From assembly GCF_002929225.1 (NCBI RefSeq), contig NZ_PISM01000004.1, positions 1,054,001 through 1,118,000 on the forward strand: 64,000 nucleotides of DNA. Direction: 5' to 3'. Position 1 is the first letter of the stretch. Each line of letters opens with the position of its first letter. The notes below the pieces were generated by a model, which worked only from the letters and a program-made list of their open reading frames with translations, searched no databases and was not told the origin of the DNA. Below are positions 18,398-27,890 of this stretch, one piece after another. This DNA comes from Stutzerimonas kunmingensis (lineage in GTDB: Bacteria > Pseudomonadota > Gammaproteobacteria > Pseudomonadales > Pseudomonadaceae). The position numbers were made by a program, and so were the translations under genes.

Positions 18398-20578
18398 ATG
18401 ACCGACCGCCATGAACTGATCCTGACCTGTCCCAAGGGACTCGAAGGCCTGCTGCTCGAGGAAGCCACCGCGCTTGGACTGGAGGAGAGTCGCGAGCAGA
18501 CATCCGCGATTCGCGGCTTCGGTACGCTGGAGGTGGCCTACCGGCTCTGCCTATGGTCGCGCCTGGCCAATCGCGTGCTGTTGGTGATCAGCCGTTTTCC
18601 CACTGTAGACGCCGAGACGCTTTACCAAGGGGTTCACGCCGTCGACTGGGCTGACCATCTGCAGCCTGCCGGCAGCCTGGCAGTGGAGTTCAGTGGTCGT
18701 GGCTCGGGCATCGACAACACCCATTTCGGTGCGCTCAAGGTCAAGGACGCCATCGTGGATCGGCTGCGAACCGCATCTGGCGAGAGGCCCAGCATCGACA
18801 AGCTCGATCCTGATCTGCGCGTGCATCTGCGCCTCGACAAGGGGCAAGCGGTGCTTTCGCTCGACCTCTCCGGGCACAGCCTGCACCAGCGTGGCTATCG
18901 ACTGCAGCAGGGTGCAGCGCCGCTCAAGGAAAACCTTGCTGCCGCGATCCTGATGCGTGCCGGCTGGCCACGTATCGCCGCTGCTGGTGGCGCGTTGACA
19001 GATCCCATGTGCGGCGTCGGCACCTTTCTTGTCGAAGGGGCGATGATGGCGGCGGACATCGCGCCGAACCTCAAGCGCGAGCGTTGGGGTTTCAGTGCCT
19101 GGCTGGGGCACGTACCCGCGCTGTGGTCGCGACTGCATGCCGAAGCTCAGGCACGGGCAGAGGTTGGCTTGGCCAAGCCGCCCTTATGGATTCGCGGCTA
19201 TGAGGCCGATCCGCGGCTGATCCAGCCGGGACGCAACAACATCGAACGCGCTGGGCTGGCCGGCTGGATCAAGGTCTACCAGGGTGATGTCGGCGACTTC
19301 GAGCCGCGCCCGGACCAGAATCAGAAGGGCTTGGTGATCTGCAATCCGCCCTATGGTGAGCGCCTCGGCGACGAGGCGAGCCTTCTCTATCTCTACCAGA
19401 ACCTCGGCGAACGCCTGCGCCAGGCCTGCCTGGGCTGGGAAGCCGCGGTATTCACCGCCGCGCCGGATCTCGGCAAGCGCATGGGCATCCGCAGTCACAA
19501 GCAGTACGCGTTCTGGAACGGTGCGCTGCCGTGCAAGCTGCTGCTGATCAAGGTCGAGCTGGATCAGTTCGTGACAGGTCAGCGCGGCGCCGGCCATGAG
19601 GAACATTTACAGCAGCAGGTGCCGGTCGAGCAGGCACGCCTCAGCGAAGGCGGGCAGATGTTCGCCAATCGCCTACAGAAGAATCTGCGTCAGCTCGGCA
19701 AATGGGCGCGTCGTGAGGGTATCGAATGCTACCGGCTATACGACGCGGACATGCCTGAGTACGCCCTGGCGATCGATCTGTACGGTGACTGGGTGCACGT
19801 GCAGGAGTATGCGCCGCCGCGCTCCATTGATCCGGAGAAGGCCCAGGTGCGCCTGCTCGATGCATTGGCTGCCATACCGCAAGCACTGGGCATTCCTCGC
19901 GAGAAGGTGGTGGTAAAGCGCCGCGAGCGCCAGACGGGAACACGCCAGTATGAGCGTCAGGCCAGTCAGGGCGAATTTCTCGAAGTGACCGAGGGCGGCG
20001 TCAAGCTGCTGGTGAATCTCACCGATTATCTGGATACCGGCCTGTTCCTCGATCATCGCCCATTGCGCCTGCGCATTCAGCGTGAAGCGGCTGGCAAGCG
20101 TTTCCTCAACCTGTTCTGCTATACCGCAACCGCCACGGTTCATGCGGCCAAGGGTGGTGCGCGCAGCACCACCAGCGTCGACCTGTCGAAAACCTATCTG
20201 GACTGGGCGCGTCGCAATCTCTCGTTGAATGGCCTTTCGGATCGCCAGCGCCTGGAACAGGGCGACGTGATGGCCTGGCTGGAAGAAGACCGTGGTGAGT
20301 ACGACCTGATCTTCATCGACCCGCCGACGTTCTCCAATTCCAAGCGCATGGAAGGCGTTTTCGACGTACAGCGGGACCATCAGGTGCTGCTCGATCTGGC
20401 GATGGCTCGATTGGCGACGGGCGGAGCGCTGTATTTCTCCAACAACTTCCGCAAATTCGTGCTGGATGCCAGCCTGAGCGACCGCTACGCCGTAGAGGAA
20501 ATCAGCAGCGCAACGCTGGACGAGGATTTCCGTCGTAATCCCCGGATCCACCGCGCCTGGAAATTCCAGGCGCGGTGA
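18398..20578 (+). CDS. rlmL: Bifunctional 23S rRNA methyltransferase RlmKL
   Basis: A 726-residue fusion enzyme methylating 23S rRNA at G2445 (N-terminal RlmL part) and G2069 (C-terminal RlmK part). The N-terminal THUMP region is followed by a methyltransferase domain with DPMCGVGTF and NPPYGERLGDE. The C-terminal Rossmann domain has FLNLFCYTATATVHAAKGGA and the catalytic-type motif IDPPTFSNS. Full length and intact. It ends at a convergent hairpin with dacB. Confidence 0.95.
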   Translation: MTDRHELILTCPKGLEGLLLEEATALGLEESREQTSAIRGFGTLEVAYRLCLWSRLANRVLLVISRFPTVDAETLYQGVHAVDWADHLQPAGSLAVEFSGRGSGIDNTHFGALKVKDAIVDRLRTASGERPSIDKLDPDLRVHLRLDKGQAVLSLDLSGHSLHQRGYRLQQGAAPLKENLAAAILMRAGWPRIAAAGGALTDPMCGVGTFLVEGAMMAADIAPNLKRERWGFSAWLGHVPALWSRLHAEAQARAEVGLAKPPLWIRGYEADPRLIQPGRNNIERAGLAGWIKVYQGDVGDFEPRPDQNQKGLVICNPPYGERLGDEASLLYLYQNLGERLRQACLGWEAAVFTAAPDLGKRMGIRSHKQYAFWNGALPCKLLLIKVELDQFVTGQRGAGHEEHLQQQVPVEQARLSEGGQMFANRLQKNLRQLGKWARREGIECYRLYDADMPEYALAIDLYGDWVHVQEYAPPRSIDPEKAQVRLLDALAAIPQALGIPREKVVVKRRERQTGTRQYERQASQGEFLEVTEGGVKLLVNLTDYLDTGLFLDHRPLRLRIQREAAGKRFLNLFCYTATATVHAAKGGARSTTSVDLSKTYLDWARRNLSLNGLSDRQRLEQGDVMAWLEEDRGEYDLIFIDPPTFSNSKRMEGVFDVQRDHQVLLDLAMARLATGGALYFSNNFRKFVLDASLSDRYAVEEISSATLDEDFRRNPRIHRAWKFQAR

Positions 20579-20592
20579 TCATCCGGTGATAT

Positions 20593-20614
20593 AGGCGGGC
20601 CGTTCGGCCTGCCT
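20593..20614. terminator. Hairpin between convergent rlmL and dacB
   Basis: AGGCGGGCC and GGCCTGCCT form a nine-pair stem (one G-T pair) around GTTC, 15 bases after the rlmL stop and 9 before the dacB stop. No T run. Confidence 0.55.
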
Positions 20615-20622
20615 GAGTCACA

Positions 20623-22080
20623 TCAGCGTTGTGCGGTGTTCTGGTTGCGCTGACCATAGAGGCTGACCAGCACCTGATCGAGAATCGAGGCTGCGCCCCA
20701 TGGGCGGGGATGGTTCAGGATCGCCACGACTGCCCAGACATTGCCGTCGCCGTCACGGCTGTAACCTGCGATGGCGCGCACGGTGTTCAGGGTTCCCGTC
20801 TTGAGGTGCGCCTTGCCGGCGACAGGTGTATTGCGCAGGCGCTTGCGCATGGTGCCGTCCACGGCGGCCAATGGCATCGACGAAATGAACTCGGCCGAGT
20901 AAGGGCTGCGCCAGGCGGCCTGCAGCAAGCTCCCCAGCTCGCGTGCGCTGACGCGTTCGGCGCGGGAAAGCCCGGAGCCGTTCTCGATCACCAGATGCGG
21001 CGAGATAAGCCCCTTCTTGGCCAGCCACTGGCGGATGACCCGCTGTGCCGCTTTGGCGTCATCGGCATCCGCCTCGTTACGGAATTCGGCGCCGAGGCTT
21101 AGAAACAGCTGTTTGGCCATGGTGTTGTTGCTGTACTTGTTGATGTCTCGAATGATCTCGGTGAGATCCGGCGAATAGGCCCTCGCCAACAGTCTTGCTT
21201 TGTCAGGCACCTGGGCCACACGGTCGATGCCGAGAATGCTGCCGCCGAGCTCGGCCCAGATAGCACGCACCGCGCCGGCGGCATAGCGCTGGTGATCGAG
21301 CAGTGAAAGGTAGGTCTGTGCGCTGCAGCCGTCGGCGAGTTTGCCGGTGACCACGACGGTCACGCCATCCCCATCCGCAACCGGGTTGTAGAGCACGTCC
21401 GGCCAGCCTGGGCATTTGCCTGCGGGCAGCGCTTTGACCCGGTTGTCTATTCGAATGCTGGCGATCGGCGGCTCGACTGCGATGTTCACCTTTCCGCCAT
21501 CGTTGCGGACGATGAAGCGCAGCGCCTTGAGGTTGACCAGTAGTGAGTCGGGACCAACTAGAAAGGGCTTGTTCTTGTCATTGCCGTCGTCATCGAAGAC
21601 GGGCAGGTCGGGCTGGACGAAATGGCTGCGATCGAGCACCAGGTCGCCAGTGACCTTGGTGACTCCGTTGGCACGCAAATCTCGCAGCAGCAGCCAGAGC
21701 TTCTCCATGTTCAGTTTCGGGTCGCCGCCGCCCTTGAGGTAGAGATTGCCGTTGAGGGTGCCGTCCACCAGCGGGCCGTCGGCATAGAACTCGGTCTTCC
21801 ACTGGTGGTTGGGGCCGAGCAGTTCGAGGGCGGCGTAGGTGGTAACCAGCTTCATGGTGGAGGCGGGGTTGACCGATACGTCGGCGTTGACGAACGTCGG
21901 TGCGGCGTCACCGGTCAGTGGCAGCATGACTACGGACAGTGCGTCGCTGCTGATCTTGTTGGCTTTCAGTGCCTGTTCGACGCGCGGTGGCAGTGTCTGG
22001 TTCACCCCGGCTGCCTGGGCTGGCAGGGTCAAGGGCAGGGCGAAGATGGCTAAGGTGATGCCGCGGAGGATGGAGCTCAT
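20623..22080 (-). CDS. dacB: D-alanyl-D-alanine carboxypeptidase/endopeptidase (PBP4)
   Basis: A 485-residue periplasmic penicillin-binding protein of the S13 family, which trims or cleaves cross-links in peptidoglycan. The signal peptide runs MSSILRGITLAIFALPLTLP then AQA-A. Catalytic motifs are STMK (Ser at residue 74 from this start), SNN (in DINKYSNNTMAKQ) and KTG (HLKTGTLNT). The ATG at 22080 was chosen because the signal peptide starts there; an upstream in-frame ATG at 22134 adds 18 unneeded residues. In P. aeruginosa loss of the equivalent gene derepresses AmpC; whether that applies here is unknown. Confidence 0.95.
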   Translation of the reverse strand: MSSILRGITLAIFALPLTLPAQAAGVNQTLPPRVEQALKANKISSDALSVVMLPLTGDAAPTFVNADVSVNPASTMKLVTTYAALELLGPNHQWKTEFYADGPLVDGTLNGNLYLKGGGDPKLNMEKLWLLLRDLRANGVTKVTGDLVLDRSHFVQPDLPVFDDDGNDKNKPFLVGPDSLLVNLKALRFIVRNDGGKVNIAVEPPIASIRIDNRVKALPAGKCPGWPDVLYNPVADGDGVTVVVTGKLADGCSAQTYLSLLDHQRYAAGAVRAIWAELGGSILGIDRVAQVPDKARLLARAYSPDLTEIIRDINKYSNNTMAKQLFLSLGAEFRNEADADDAKAAQRVIRQWLAKKGLISPHLVIENGSGLSRAERVSARELGSLLQAAWRSPYSAEFISSMPLAAVDGTMRKRLRNTPVAGKAHLKTGTLNTVRAIAGYSRDGDGNVWAVVAILNHPRPWGAASILDQVLVSLYGQRNQNTAQR

Positions 22081-22356
22081 CGTACGAGCGCCTCTGGGCA
22101 AACACAGGGAGCTGCTGGCGGTTTGATTTGGCATGTGTTTCCCACTGCTCTTAGGGAACGAATGCGGGCCATTATGCCCGTGCTGTAGAGGCGTCGTGCC
22201 TCTATCCGATAAGCGTAGCTGCGGTACACAGGTTACTGCAAAGACAGATGCGCACCAGGCTGCGATGAGCTCAACCGCTGCTGTCGGTCATCGCCTTGGC
22301 GCGGGGTTGCTGTTAGAGTGCGCGCCGTCATCAAGTAGAAAAAGGATCGCCCCCAA

Positions 22357-22701
22357 ATGGCTACCAATCGTTCGCGTCGCCTGCGTAAGAAACTCTGTGT
22401 CGATGAGTTCCAGGAACTCGGCTTCGAGGTCAATCTCACCTACCGCGAAGGTATCGAAAGCAAGGCTGTGGACGACTTCCTCGAAGCTTTTATCAGCGAA
22501 GCGATGGAAGCCAATGAACTCGGCTATATCGGTGGTGAAGACTACGGTTTTGTCTGCCTCGGCCGTCGCGGCTCGGTCAGCGAAGAGCAGCGTGCGAAAG
22601 TCGACGCCTGGTTGAAAGGCCGCAGCGAGCTGGCTGAGTACAGTGTCAGCCCGCTGATGGACGTGTGGTATCCGGAAAACCCGATCAGGGCTGAGAAGTA
22701 G
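22357..22701 (+). CDS. yggL: YggL family protein (DUF469), ribosome-associated
   Basis: A 114-residue cytoplasmic protein. MATNRSRRLRKKLCVDEFQE, then a YGFVCLGRRGSV stretch, are characteristic of YggL. E. coli YggL binds 50S ribosomal subunits. The last 17 bases overlap, tail to tail, with the end of the membrane-protein gene on the other strand. The 276-base gap to dacB upstream holds both promoters. Confidence 0.9.
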   Translation: MATNRSRRLRKKLCVDEFQELGFEVNLTYREGIESKAVDDFLEAFISEAMEANELGYIGGEDYGFVCLGRRGSVSEEQRAKVDAWLKGRSELAEYSVSPLMDVWYPENPIRAEK

Positions 22702-23779
22702 TCTCTTCGTCTGATCGTTGCGATGCTGCCCGCTGGGCCTTCCTGCGCGAACGCCTGGCCAGCAGCATCTGCAACACGTGCATCAGTGTTGCGATGAATA
22801 GCGCCACAGCTACACCGATGGCAGCATTGATGAGCCGTATCTGCGGCAGGTTCCAGTCCTGGGCCAGCGTCTCTGCCAGCAGCAGGAACAGCAGCGTGGT
22901 CTGCAGGACGAATAGCCCATAGTGATTCGCCTGAAACGCTCTGCCCAGCACGATAAGCGGCAGCAGGATCATCACCATCAGTGGCGGGTCGGCCAGGCCG
23001 TGGCCAATGTAGATCAGTATGGCCGCAGCCGCCAATATTCCCAGGCTGGCCTGTAGCGCCCGCACCAGACTCCGCTCCAGATCCATCTGCAGCGTGGTGA
23101 ACACCGCCAGCGTCAACCAGTAGCCTCTTGGCAGTTCAGCCATATTCACGATCACCCCACCCAATGCTCCGGCCAGGATGTAGGTCAGGGCGTGCACACG
23201 CCATTGCCGGATCGGCGTTCGGCGAGCGTGCCTGCGCAGCACCCGCAGGATGCTCATAAGCCGCGGCATATATGGCCACATGCGCAGCCCATGCATCCCC
23301 CGCAGGCCGAAGGCGAGCAAGGTAACCCAGAGCCCGCCGAGCGCGAAAAGAAAGGCTATGGCGTACGGGTTGTTGAAATCGCCAATGCCGTGCTGCCCTT
23401 GGCCGAGGCAGAGGCAGATCGCCAGACCGATACCGAGCTTTCCCGCTTCGCTGCCGTAGCGCTGTAACCAGGCCAGCAGCAGGCCGTAGAAGGCGAAAAG
23501 ACCGAGACTGATCAATGGATGAGTTGCCGACCAGAAGCCCAGTCCGGCACTCCCGGCGCCCAACGCGATGAGTAACAGCATGCGCAGCATGCCGAAGCGA
23601 TGAAGTGGGTTGGCCTTGGCCGCCTGAAAGGCGCCGACCGTTGCCCAGAGGAAGCCGGGATGGCCGCTGAACAGCCCCAGCAGCAACGGCAAGGCGCAAC
23701 CAAAGCCGGCCACCATGGCAGCGCCCCAGGCGGGGCGCGCGGGGTGCCAGTGGATGCTTTGCCGCAGCAGGCGCTTCAT
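22685..23779 (-). CDS. FUSC-like (aromatic-acid-exporter type) membrane protein
   Basis: A 364-residue integral membrane protein with two blocks of membrane helices separated by a short basic segment (RLMSILRVLRRHARRTPIRQWR near residue 175-200). That is the half-size FUSC/YccS layout. It lacks the large soluble domains of AaeB. A basic, Ser/Gln-rich tail follows the last helix. It follows dgt on the same strand; the ATG at 23779 lies 5 bases after the dgt stop, while an upstream TTG at 23788 would overlap it. Substrate unknown. Confidence 0.75.
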   Translation of the reverse strand: MKRLLRQSIHWHPARPAWGAAMVAGFGCALPLLLGLFSGHPGFLWATVGAFQAAKANPLHRFGMLRMLLLIALGAGSAGLGFWSATHPLISLGLFAFYGLLLAWLQRYGSEAGKLGIGLAICLCLGQGQHGIGDFNNPYAIAFLFALGGLWVTLLAFGLRGMHGLRMWPYMPRLMSILRVLRRHARRTPIRQWRVHALTYILAGALGGVIVNMAELPRGYWLTLAVFTTLQMDLERSLVRALQASLGILAAAAILIYIGHGLADPPLMVMILLPLIVLGRAFQANHYGLFVLQTTLLFLLLAETLAQDWNLPQIRLINAAIGVAVALFIATLMHVLQMLLARRSRRKAQRAASQRSDEETTSQP

Positions 23780-23784
23780 GTGGG

Positions 23785-25116
23785 TCAAACCGGGCTGGAG
23801 CGGCCGGTCATCTCGCCGGCCATCTCCGTGGCGTAGCTATCGGTCATGCCTGCGATGAAGTCGATCATGCGCAGGAACGACTGGTAGAGCGGTAGCTCGG
23901 GCGAGGGCGCGCTGCGTCCGAGCAGGTCGAGGATCCGCTGATTCTTGAACGAGGGGGTGCCGCCGCGATGTTGTTCCAGTGCTGCGCCGCAAAATGCATT
24001 GAGCAGTATTTCCAGCGTGGTGTAGGCGCCAATCTCGTGCAGGGTTTTGCGCTTGTCCTGAAAAATCTTCTGCCGTGCCATCGCCTTCGCCTGCAGCACG
24101 CACTCTTTGGCCGGCCCATGCATATGTTCGACCAGGTCACCGTGCAACTCGCCACGAAGCAGGTTGCTCTGCTGCTCGACGAAGGCACCAGCGGCCGCAT
24201 TGGTCAGGTGTTCGATCGCCTTGCCGCGCAGAATGGCCAGTTTGCGCCGCCTTGAATCCCGCGGGCCCAGCTGACGATAGGTTTCCGGAATGTCATCGCC
24301 CACCAGAGCCAGTAACAGCGCTTCAACTTCCGAATATTCCAGCAGCTCCATCTCGAGGCCGTCTTCCAGGTCGATCAGGCCGTAACAGATGTCGTCTGCT
24401 GCCTCCATGAGATAAACCAGAGGATGGCGAGCCCAGCGTTGCTCAGCGACGTTGGGTAGGTTCAGCTTCTGTGCGATCTGCTCGAGCAGTGGCTGCTCAT
24501 TCTGATAGCACCCGAATTTGTGCTTCTTGTACCCCAGCGCCTCTGCATGGCGTGAAGTCCAGGGGTACTTGAGATACGTGCCGAGGGTGGCGTAGGTCAG
24601 TCGCGTTCCACCGTCGAACTGGTGGTATTCGAGTTGCGTAAGCACTCGAAATCCCTGTGCGTTGCCTTCGAAGTTGAGAAAGTCCGCGCGTTGCGCGTCG
24701 CTCATATCGTCGAGCCATCCGCGCCCTGCGGCCTGCTGGAACCAGCAGCGGATAGCATCCTCGCCGGAGTGGCCAAAGGGCGGATTGCCAATGTCGTGGG
24801 CCAAGCAGGCCGACTGGACGATCATGCCAAGGTCGGCCGGGCTGCACCATTCTGGCATGTCATCGCGCAATACTTCACCGGCACGCATACCGAGTGAGCG
24901 GCCTACGCAGCTTACCTCCAGCGAGTGGGTGAGGCGGGTATGGATGTGATCGTTGCTGGAAACTGGATGAACCTGAGTCTTGCGCCCGAGCCGGCGAAAG
25001 GCGCCCGAAAAAATGATCCGATCATGATCCTTGTGAAAAGGGCTGCGGCCCAACTCGTCGCTACTGTGGGCGGATTTTCCGAGTCGTTCGCGGGTAAGCA
25101 GTGTGTGCCAGTCCAA
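23785..25116 (-). CDS. dgt: Deoxyguanosinetriphosphate triphosphohydrolase (dGTPase-like)
   Basis: A 443-residue HD-domain enzyme hydrolysing dNTPs to the nucleoside and tripolyphosphate. Metal ligands are in [10 protein letters not shown] and [16 protein letters not shown]. The start was set to a TTG at 25116 ([15 protein letters not shown]) because GGAG lies just upstream and this matches the family start; reading from an earlier TTG at 25137 would absorb that ribosome site. Probably co-transcribed with the FUSC-like gene. Confidence 0.92.
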   Translation of the reverse strand: MDWHTLLTRERLGKSAHSSDELGRSPFHKDHDRIIFSGAFRRLGRKTQVHPVSSNDHIHTRLTHSLEVSCVGRSLGMRAGEVLRDDMPEWCSPADLGMIVQSACLAHDIGNPPFGHSGEDAIRCWFQQAAGRGWLDDMSDAQRADFLNFEGNAQGFRVLTQLEYHQFDGGTRLTYATLGTYLKYPWTSRHAEALGYKKHKFGCYQNEQPLLEQIAQKLNLPNVAEQRWARHPLVYLMEAADDICYGLIDLEDGLEMELLEYSEVEALLLALVGDDIPETYRQLGPRDSRRRKLAILRGKAIEHLTNAAAGAFVEQQSNLLRGELHGDLVEHMHGPAKECVLQAKAMARQKIFQDKRKTLHEIGAYTTLEILLNAFCGAALEQHRGGTPSFKNQRILDLLGRSAPSPELPLYQSFLRMIDFIAGMTDSYATEMAGEMTGRSSPV

Positions 25117-25280
25117 GGACCATCTCCGTATTGCCAATAGCGGGCTGGTGCAAAGCTACCACAACTGCCGAATCGCTGATCGGTGCTGGCGTATTAGAAG
25201 GATAACCAGTTCAGAGGCGTGGCAGGCTACCCGCGGTTGGCCGCGGGTACAGTGTTGTTCAGCCAGGGTAGGCGGCTGGG

Positions 25281-25601
25281 CTAGTGCAGCTTTTCCCGCA
25301 GCTTTTGCTGACCCTTGATTAGCGGATATAGCGTCAGCGCCACGCGAGCCAGCTTTCCCATTTTCCCCATCCTGCGTCCGAACAGCGCGAGTACGACAGT
25401 CGCAGCGATCATCATCGGTCCCTTGCCTGAACTGTGTTCGCTGGATGTTCGACGCGAACTTACGAAGCTCTTCATCTGCTGCAGTGGATGTGAAAGGGGT
25501 TGCGCGTGGTAGAGCATCTGTTGACGGTGCATTTCCATGCGCAGTCGCACCAGATCCTTGCGCATGCTCAGATCATTCGATGTGCTCAACGGTTGGCTCA
25601 T
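25281..25601 (-). CDS. Small basic protein of the YqjK type
   Basis: A 106-residue protein, basic N-terminal half with RKDLVRLRMEMHRQQMLYHA, then a hydrophobic segment (MMIAATVVLALFG) and a basic tail. It is third in a three-gene set with the DUF883 and holin-like genes, overlapping the latter by four bases, matching the yqjD-yqjE-yqjK layout of enterobacteria. That set is linked to stationary-phase ribosome binding at the membrane in E. coli; function here is inferred only from synteny. Confidence 0.7.
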   Translation of the reverse strand: MSQPLSTSNDLSMRKDLVRLRMEMHRQQMLYHAQPLSHPLQQMKSFVSSRRTSSEHSSGKGPMMIAATVVLALFGRRMGKMGKLARVALTLYPLIKGQQKLREKLH

Positions 25602-25978
25602 GGCAGTAATCGCTCCCGGTTGCGCTCCAGTTCTTCAAGCGTGGCCTGGAACGGTGCGGCACATTGTTTGGCGAGCGAAGCGGCCCGGCTCACGCAGATG
25701 ATCATCACCACTGCGTAGATCGCGCATAGCGTAAGAATCGCCGCGATGCGATGAGTTTCCCAGAAGGCGATGACGATAGCCGCGGAAAGCCCAACCAGGA
25801 TCAGCAGGCCGAGAATCAGGCTGACACCGGCCAGGAGAAATAGCCGAAAGGTTCGGGCTTTCTCTTCCTGGACCTCTATGCCTACAAGTTCCAGGTGCCC
25901 CTGGAGCAGGCCGACGAATGCGCCGCCCAGCTTCTTCAGCGATGGCTTGGGGGCTTCGGTGCCGGGCTTCGCTTCCAT
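25598..25978 (-). CDS. Phage-holin-family (YqjE-like) membrane protein
   Basis: A 126-residue protein with two adjacent membrane segments (LFLLAGVSLILGLLILVGLS and IAAILTLCAIYAVVMIICVS) between charged ends, the architecture of PF07332 proteins. These are chromosomal envelope proteins despite the family name. The ATG at 25978 has GGGAG upstream; another at 25993 overlaps the DUF883 stop. Middle gene of the three-gene set. Confidence 0.8.
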   Translation of the reverse strand: MEAKPGTEAPKPSLKKLGGAFVGLLQGHLELVGIEVQEEKARTFRLFLLAGVSLILGLLILVGLSAAIVIAFWETHRIAAILTLCAIYAVVMIICVSRAASLAKQCAAPFQATLEELERNRERLLP

Positions 25979-25992
25979 TGCTGGCTCTCCCA

Positions 25993-26394
25993 TCAGCGGC
26001 GTGAAATCAGACCGAGCAGAAAGCCGACGCCGGCAGCGATGCCGATCGATTGCCAGGGATGGGTGTGTACATATTCCTCGGTGCACTGGATGGCAGCCTG
26101 ACCCTGCTCGCGCATCGAGCCTTCCCGCTCCTTGAGCATTTCACGAGCCTTGGCAATGTTTGCGTTGATCTTGCTGCGCAGCTCTTCGGTTTGGCCGCCT
26201 GCGGTTTCCTGAGTGTGCTTGAGCAGACGCTCAGTGTCGCCGATCAGAGTATGAAACTCTTCAATCAGTGCGTTCTGCGCAGCTTGCAGGTTGCGACGAT
26301 GGGCAGATGTATCGATCAGGGGGCGGGTGCTCCCAGCGGGACCTTCGGGAATCGGGGTGTTATCGCTGGTGCCGAAAGTGGACTCGGTAGACAT
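25993..26394 (-). CDS. DUF883 / ElaB-YqjD family protein
   Basis: A 133-residue protein with a long helical, Glu/Lys/Gln-rich middle (ETAGGQTEELRSKINANIA), then HTHPWQSIGIAAGVGFLLGL, the C-terminal membrane anchor typical of YqjD/ElaB. E. coli relatives tether ribosomes to the inner membrane in stationary phase. ATG at 26394 follows GAGGAG. First gene of the three-gene set. Confidence 0.88.
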   Translation of the reverse strand: MSTESTFGTSDNTPIPEGPAGSTRPLIDTSAHRRNLQAAQNALIEEFHTLIGDTERLLKHTQETAGGQTEELRSKINANIAKAREMLKEREGSMREQGQAAIQCTEEYVHTHPWQSIGIAAGVGFLLGLISRR

Positions 26395-26542
26395 GCGCAG
26401 CTCCTCTTGATTCTTCGGGGCAAAAGGCCCCGTTGCCTCAAGTTTCGAGCACTGCGCCTCATCAAAGGTTCCCCGCTTCGTTGAGCGTTGTAGACAGCTT
26501 TCAATCGCTGGTTCTGGCAATAACGGCAAGGAACAAAAAAGA

Positions 26543-26562
26543 AAACCCGCCGAAGCGGGTTT
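26543..26562 (-). terminator. Intrinsic terminator after the OprD porin gene
   Basis: AAACCCGC-TTCG-GCGGGTTT on the minus strand followed by TTCTTTTTT (26534-26542), 33 bases after the porin stop. Clear rho-independent structure. Confidence 0.92.
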
Positions 26563-26594
26563 CCTGTCTACAGCAGCGAATGCAGTAGCCGCTA

Positions 26595-27890
26595 TTACAT
26601 CAGCGGGATGGTGTAGCTGACGATCAGACGGTTTTCGTCGATGTTTGTGCCGCGGCTGTAGTTGTTACGCGATGTCGCATTACGCCACTTCACATTGAGG
26701 TTTTTAAGCGCGCCAGTCTGGAACGTATAGGCAATATCTGTATTGCGTTCCCACTCCTTGCCTTCAGTGCCTGCGTCTGCACCAATACGATCAAAATTGT
26801 CGCCGGTGACGTAACGAGTCATGAAGGTCAAGCCAGGGATGCCGACTGCTGCAAAATTGTAGTCATAGCGTGCCTGCCAAGACTTCTCGTCAGCGTTAGC
26901 AAAGTCGTTGACTTGAATGAAGTTCACTAGGTAAGGGTCGACGTTGCCTCCGAGATAAGCAAAGCCGGTGTCACCGCTCATCTTCTGGTAGCCAAGCCCG
27001 AAGCTATGGCCACTCAAGGAGTAAGTAACCATCGCACCGAACGACTTGTTGTCTACGTTGGAGCTACCGTCATCCTTGGAACGGGCGTAGCGCAGATCCG
27101 TCTTCAACGATTGGCCTTCGCTAATCGGCAGGACGTGAATCAGGTTAAACGCGTTTTGCTTGTAAAGATCTTCCAGTTGACTGTAGTAGTAGCTACCAGT
27201 GAGGTTCTTATTGAACTGATATGTCGCGCCCGCGAAGCGGAAATCATCAGATTCGTTCGCCGCTCCACTGGTCAGACGAATGTTGCGTGTGTTTGCGCCA
27301 GCAGAGGCTCCGTTTAAGCTAAGGACCTGATTGTCGCTGGATGCGCGCAGATTGTTGCGGTTGGCGTAACCGACATCCAGTGTCAGACCGTCGATCTCCT
27401 TCGAGACAAGATTTGCGCCTTGCATCAGAGCTGGAAGAAGGCGACTGTCACTATTTGCGACAGCTACGTTCTTAAATTGCATCGTACCGACCTTCAGCAC
27501 GGTTTCTGACATCTTCGCTTTGGCTGTCAACCCTAATTCCGAAAAGTCATCTGCTGCAGTGTCACCATCGCCCGGAAGGAGCTGGGAACCGTCGCCGTAG
27601 CGACCGCCACCGGAATCTAGTTTCACGCCTAGAAGGCCTAGCGCGTCCACGCCAAATCCTACTGTCCCTTCGGTGTAGCCGGATTCAACGCGCAGCAAGA
27701 AACCTTGCGCCCACTCTTCTTGCTTGCTTTGCCCGGAACCTTCGCGATAGTCCCGGTTGAAATAGAAGTTACGCAGTTCCAGACCAGCCTTGGTGTCTTC
27801 GATGAAGGCGGCTTGGGCCATGGTTGGGATAGCCAGTGTTGCTCCCAGAGTGGCGAGGGCCACGCCCCGGGCGATGGGGGTCTTGAGCAT
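26595..27890 (-). CDS. OprD-family outer-membrane porin
   Basis: A 431-residue beta-barrel porin with a signal peptide ending at about residue 27 (PTMAQA-AF) and OprD features: FIEDTKAGLELRNFYFNRDY at the mature start, alternating strand pattern, and a C-terminal aromatic/hydrophobic strand. Neighbourhood (DUF883, holin-like, YqjK-like, dgt) matches that of opdQ in P. aeruginosa, which suggests orthology but not substrate. The gene is less GC-rich than its neighbours, particularly at about 27000-27500. Monocistronic. Confidence 0.9.
   Translation of the reverse strand: MLKTPIARGVALATLGATLAIPTMAQAAFIEDTKAGLELRNFYFNRDYREGSGQSKQEEWAQGFLLRVESGYTEGTVGFGVDALGLLGVKLDSGGGRYGDGSQLLPGDGDTAADDFSELGLTAKAKMSETVLKVGTMQFKNVAVANSDSRLLPALMQGANLVSKEIDGLTLDVGYANRNNLRASSDNQVLSLNGASAGANTRNIRLTSGAANESDDFRFAGATYQFNKNLTGSYYYSQLEDLYKQNAFNLIHVLPISEGQSLKTDLRYARSKDDGSSNVDNKSFGAMVTYSLSGHSFGLGYQKMSGDTGFAYLGGNVDPYLVNFIQVNDFANADEKSWQARYDYNFAAVGIPGLTFMTRYVTGDNFDRIGADAGTEGKEWERNTDIAYTFQTGALKNLNVKWRNATSRNNYSRGTNIDENRLIVSYTIPLM

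Noticed and set aside
25598..25978. Holin-family protein as evidence of a second prophage
   Set aside because: The neighbours are the chromosomal YqjD/YqjK-type set; no phage genes nearby.
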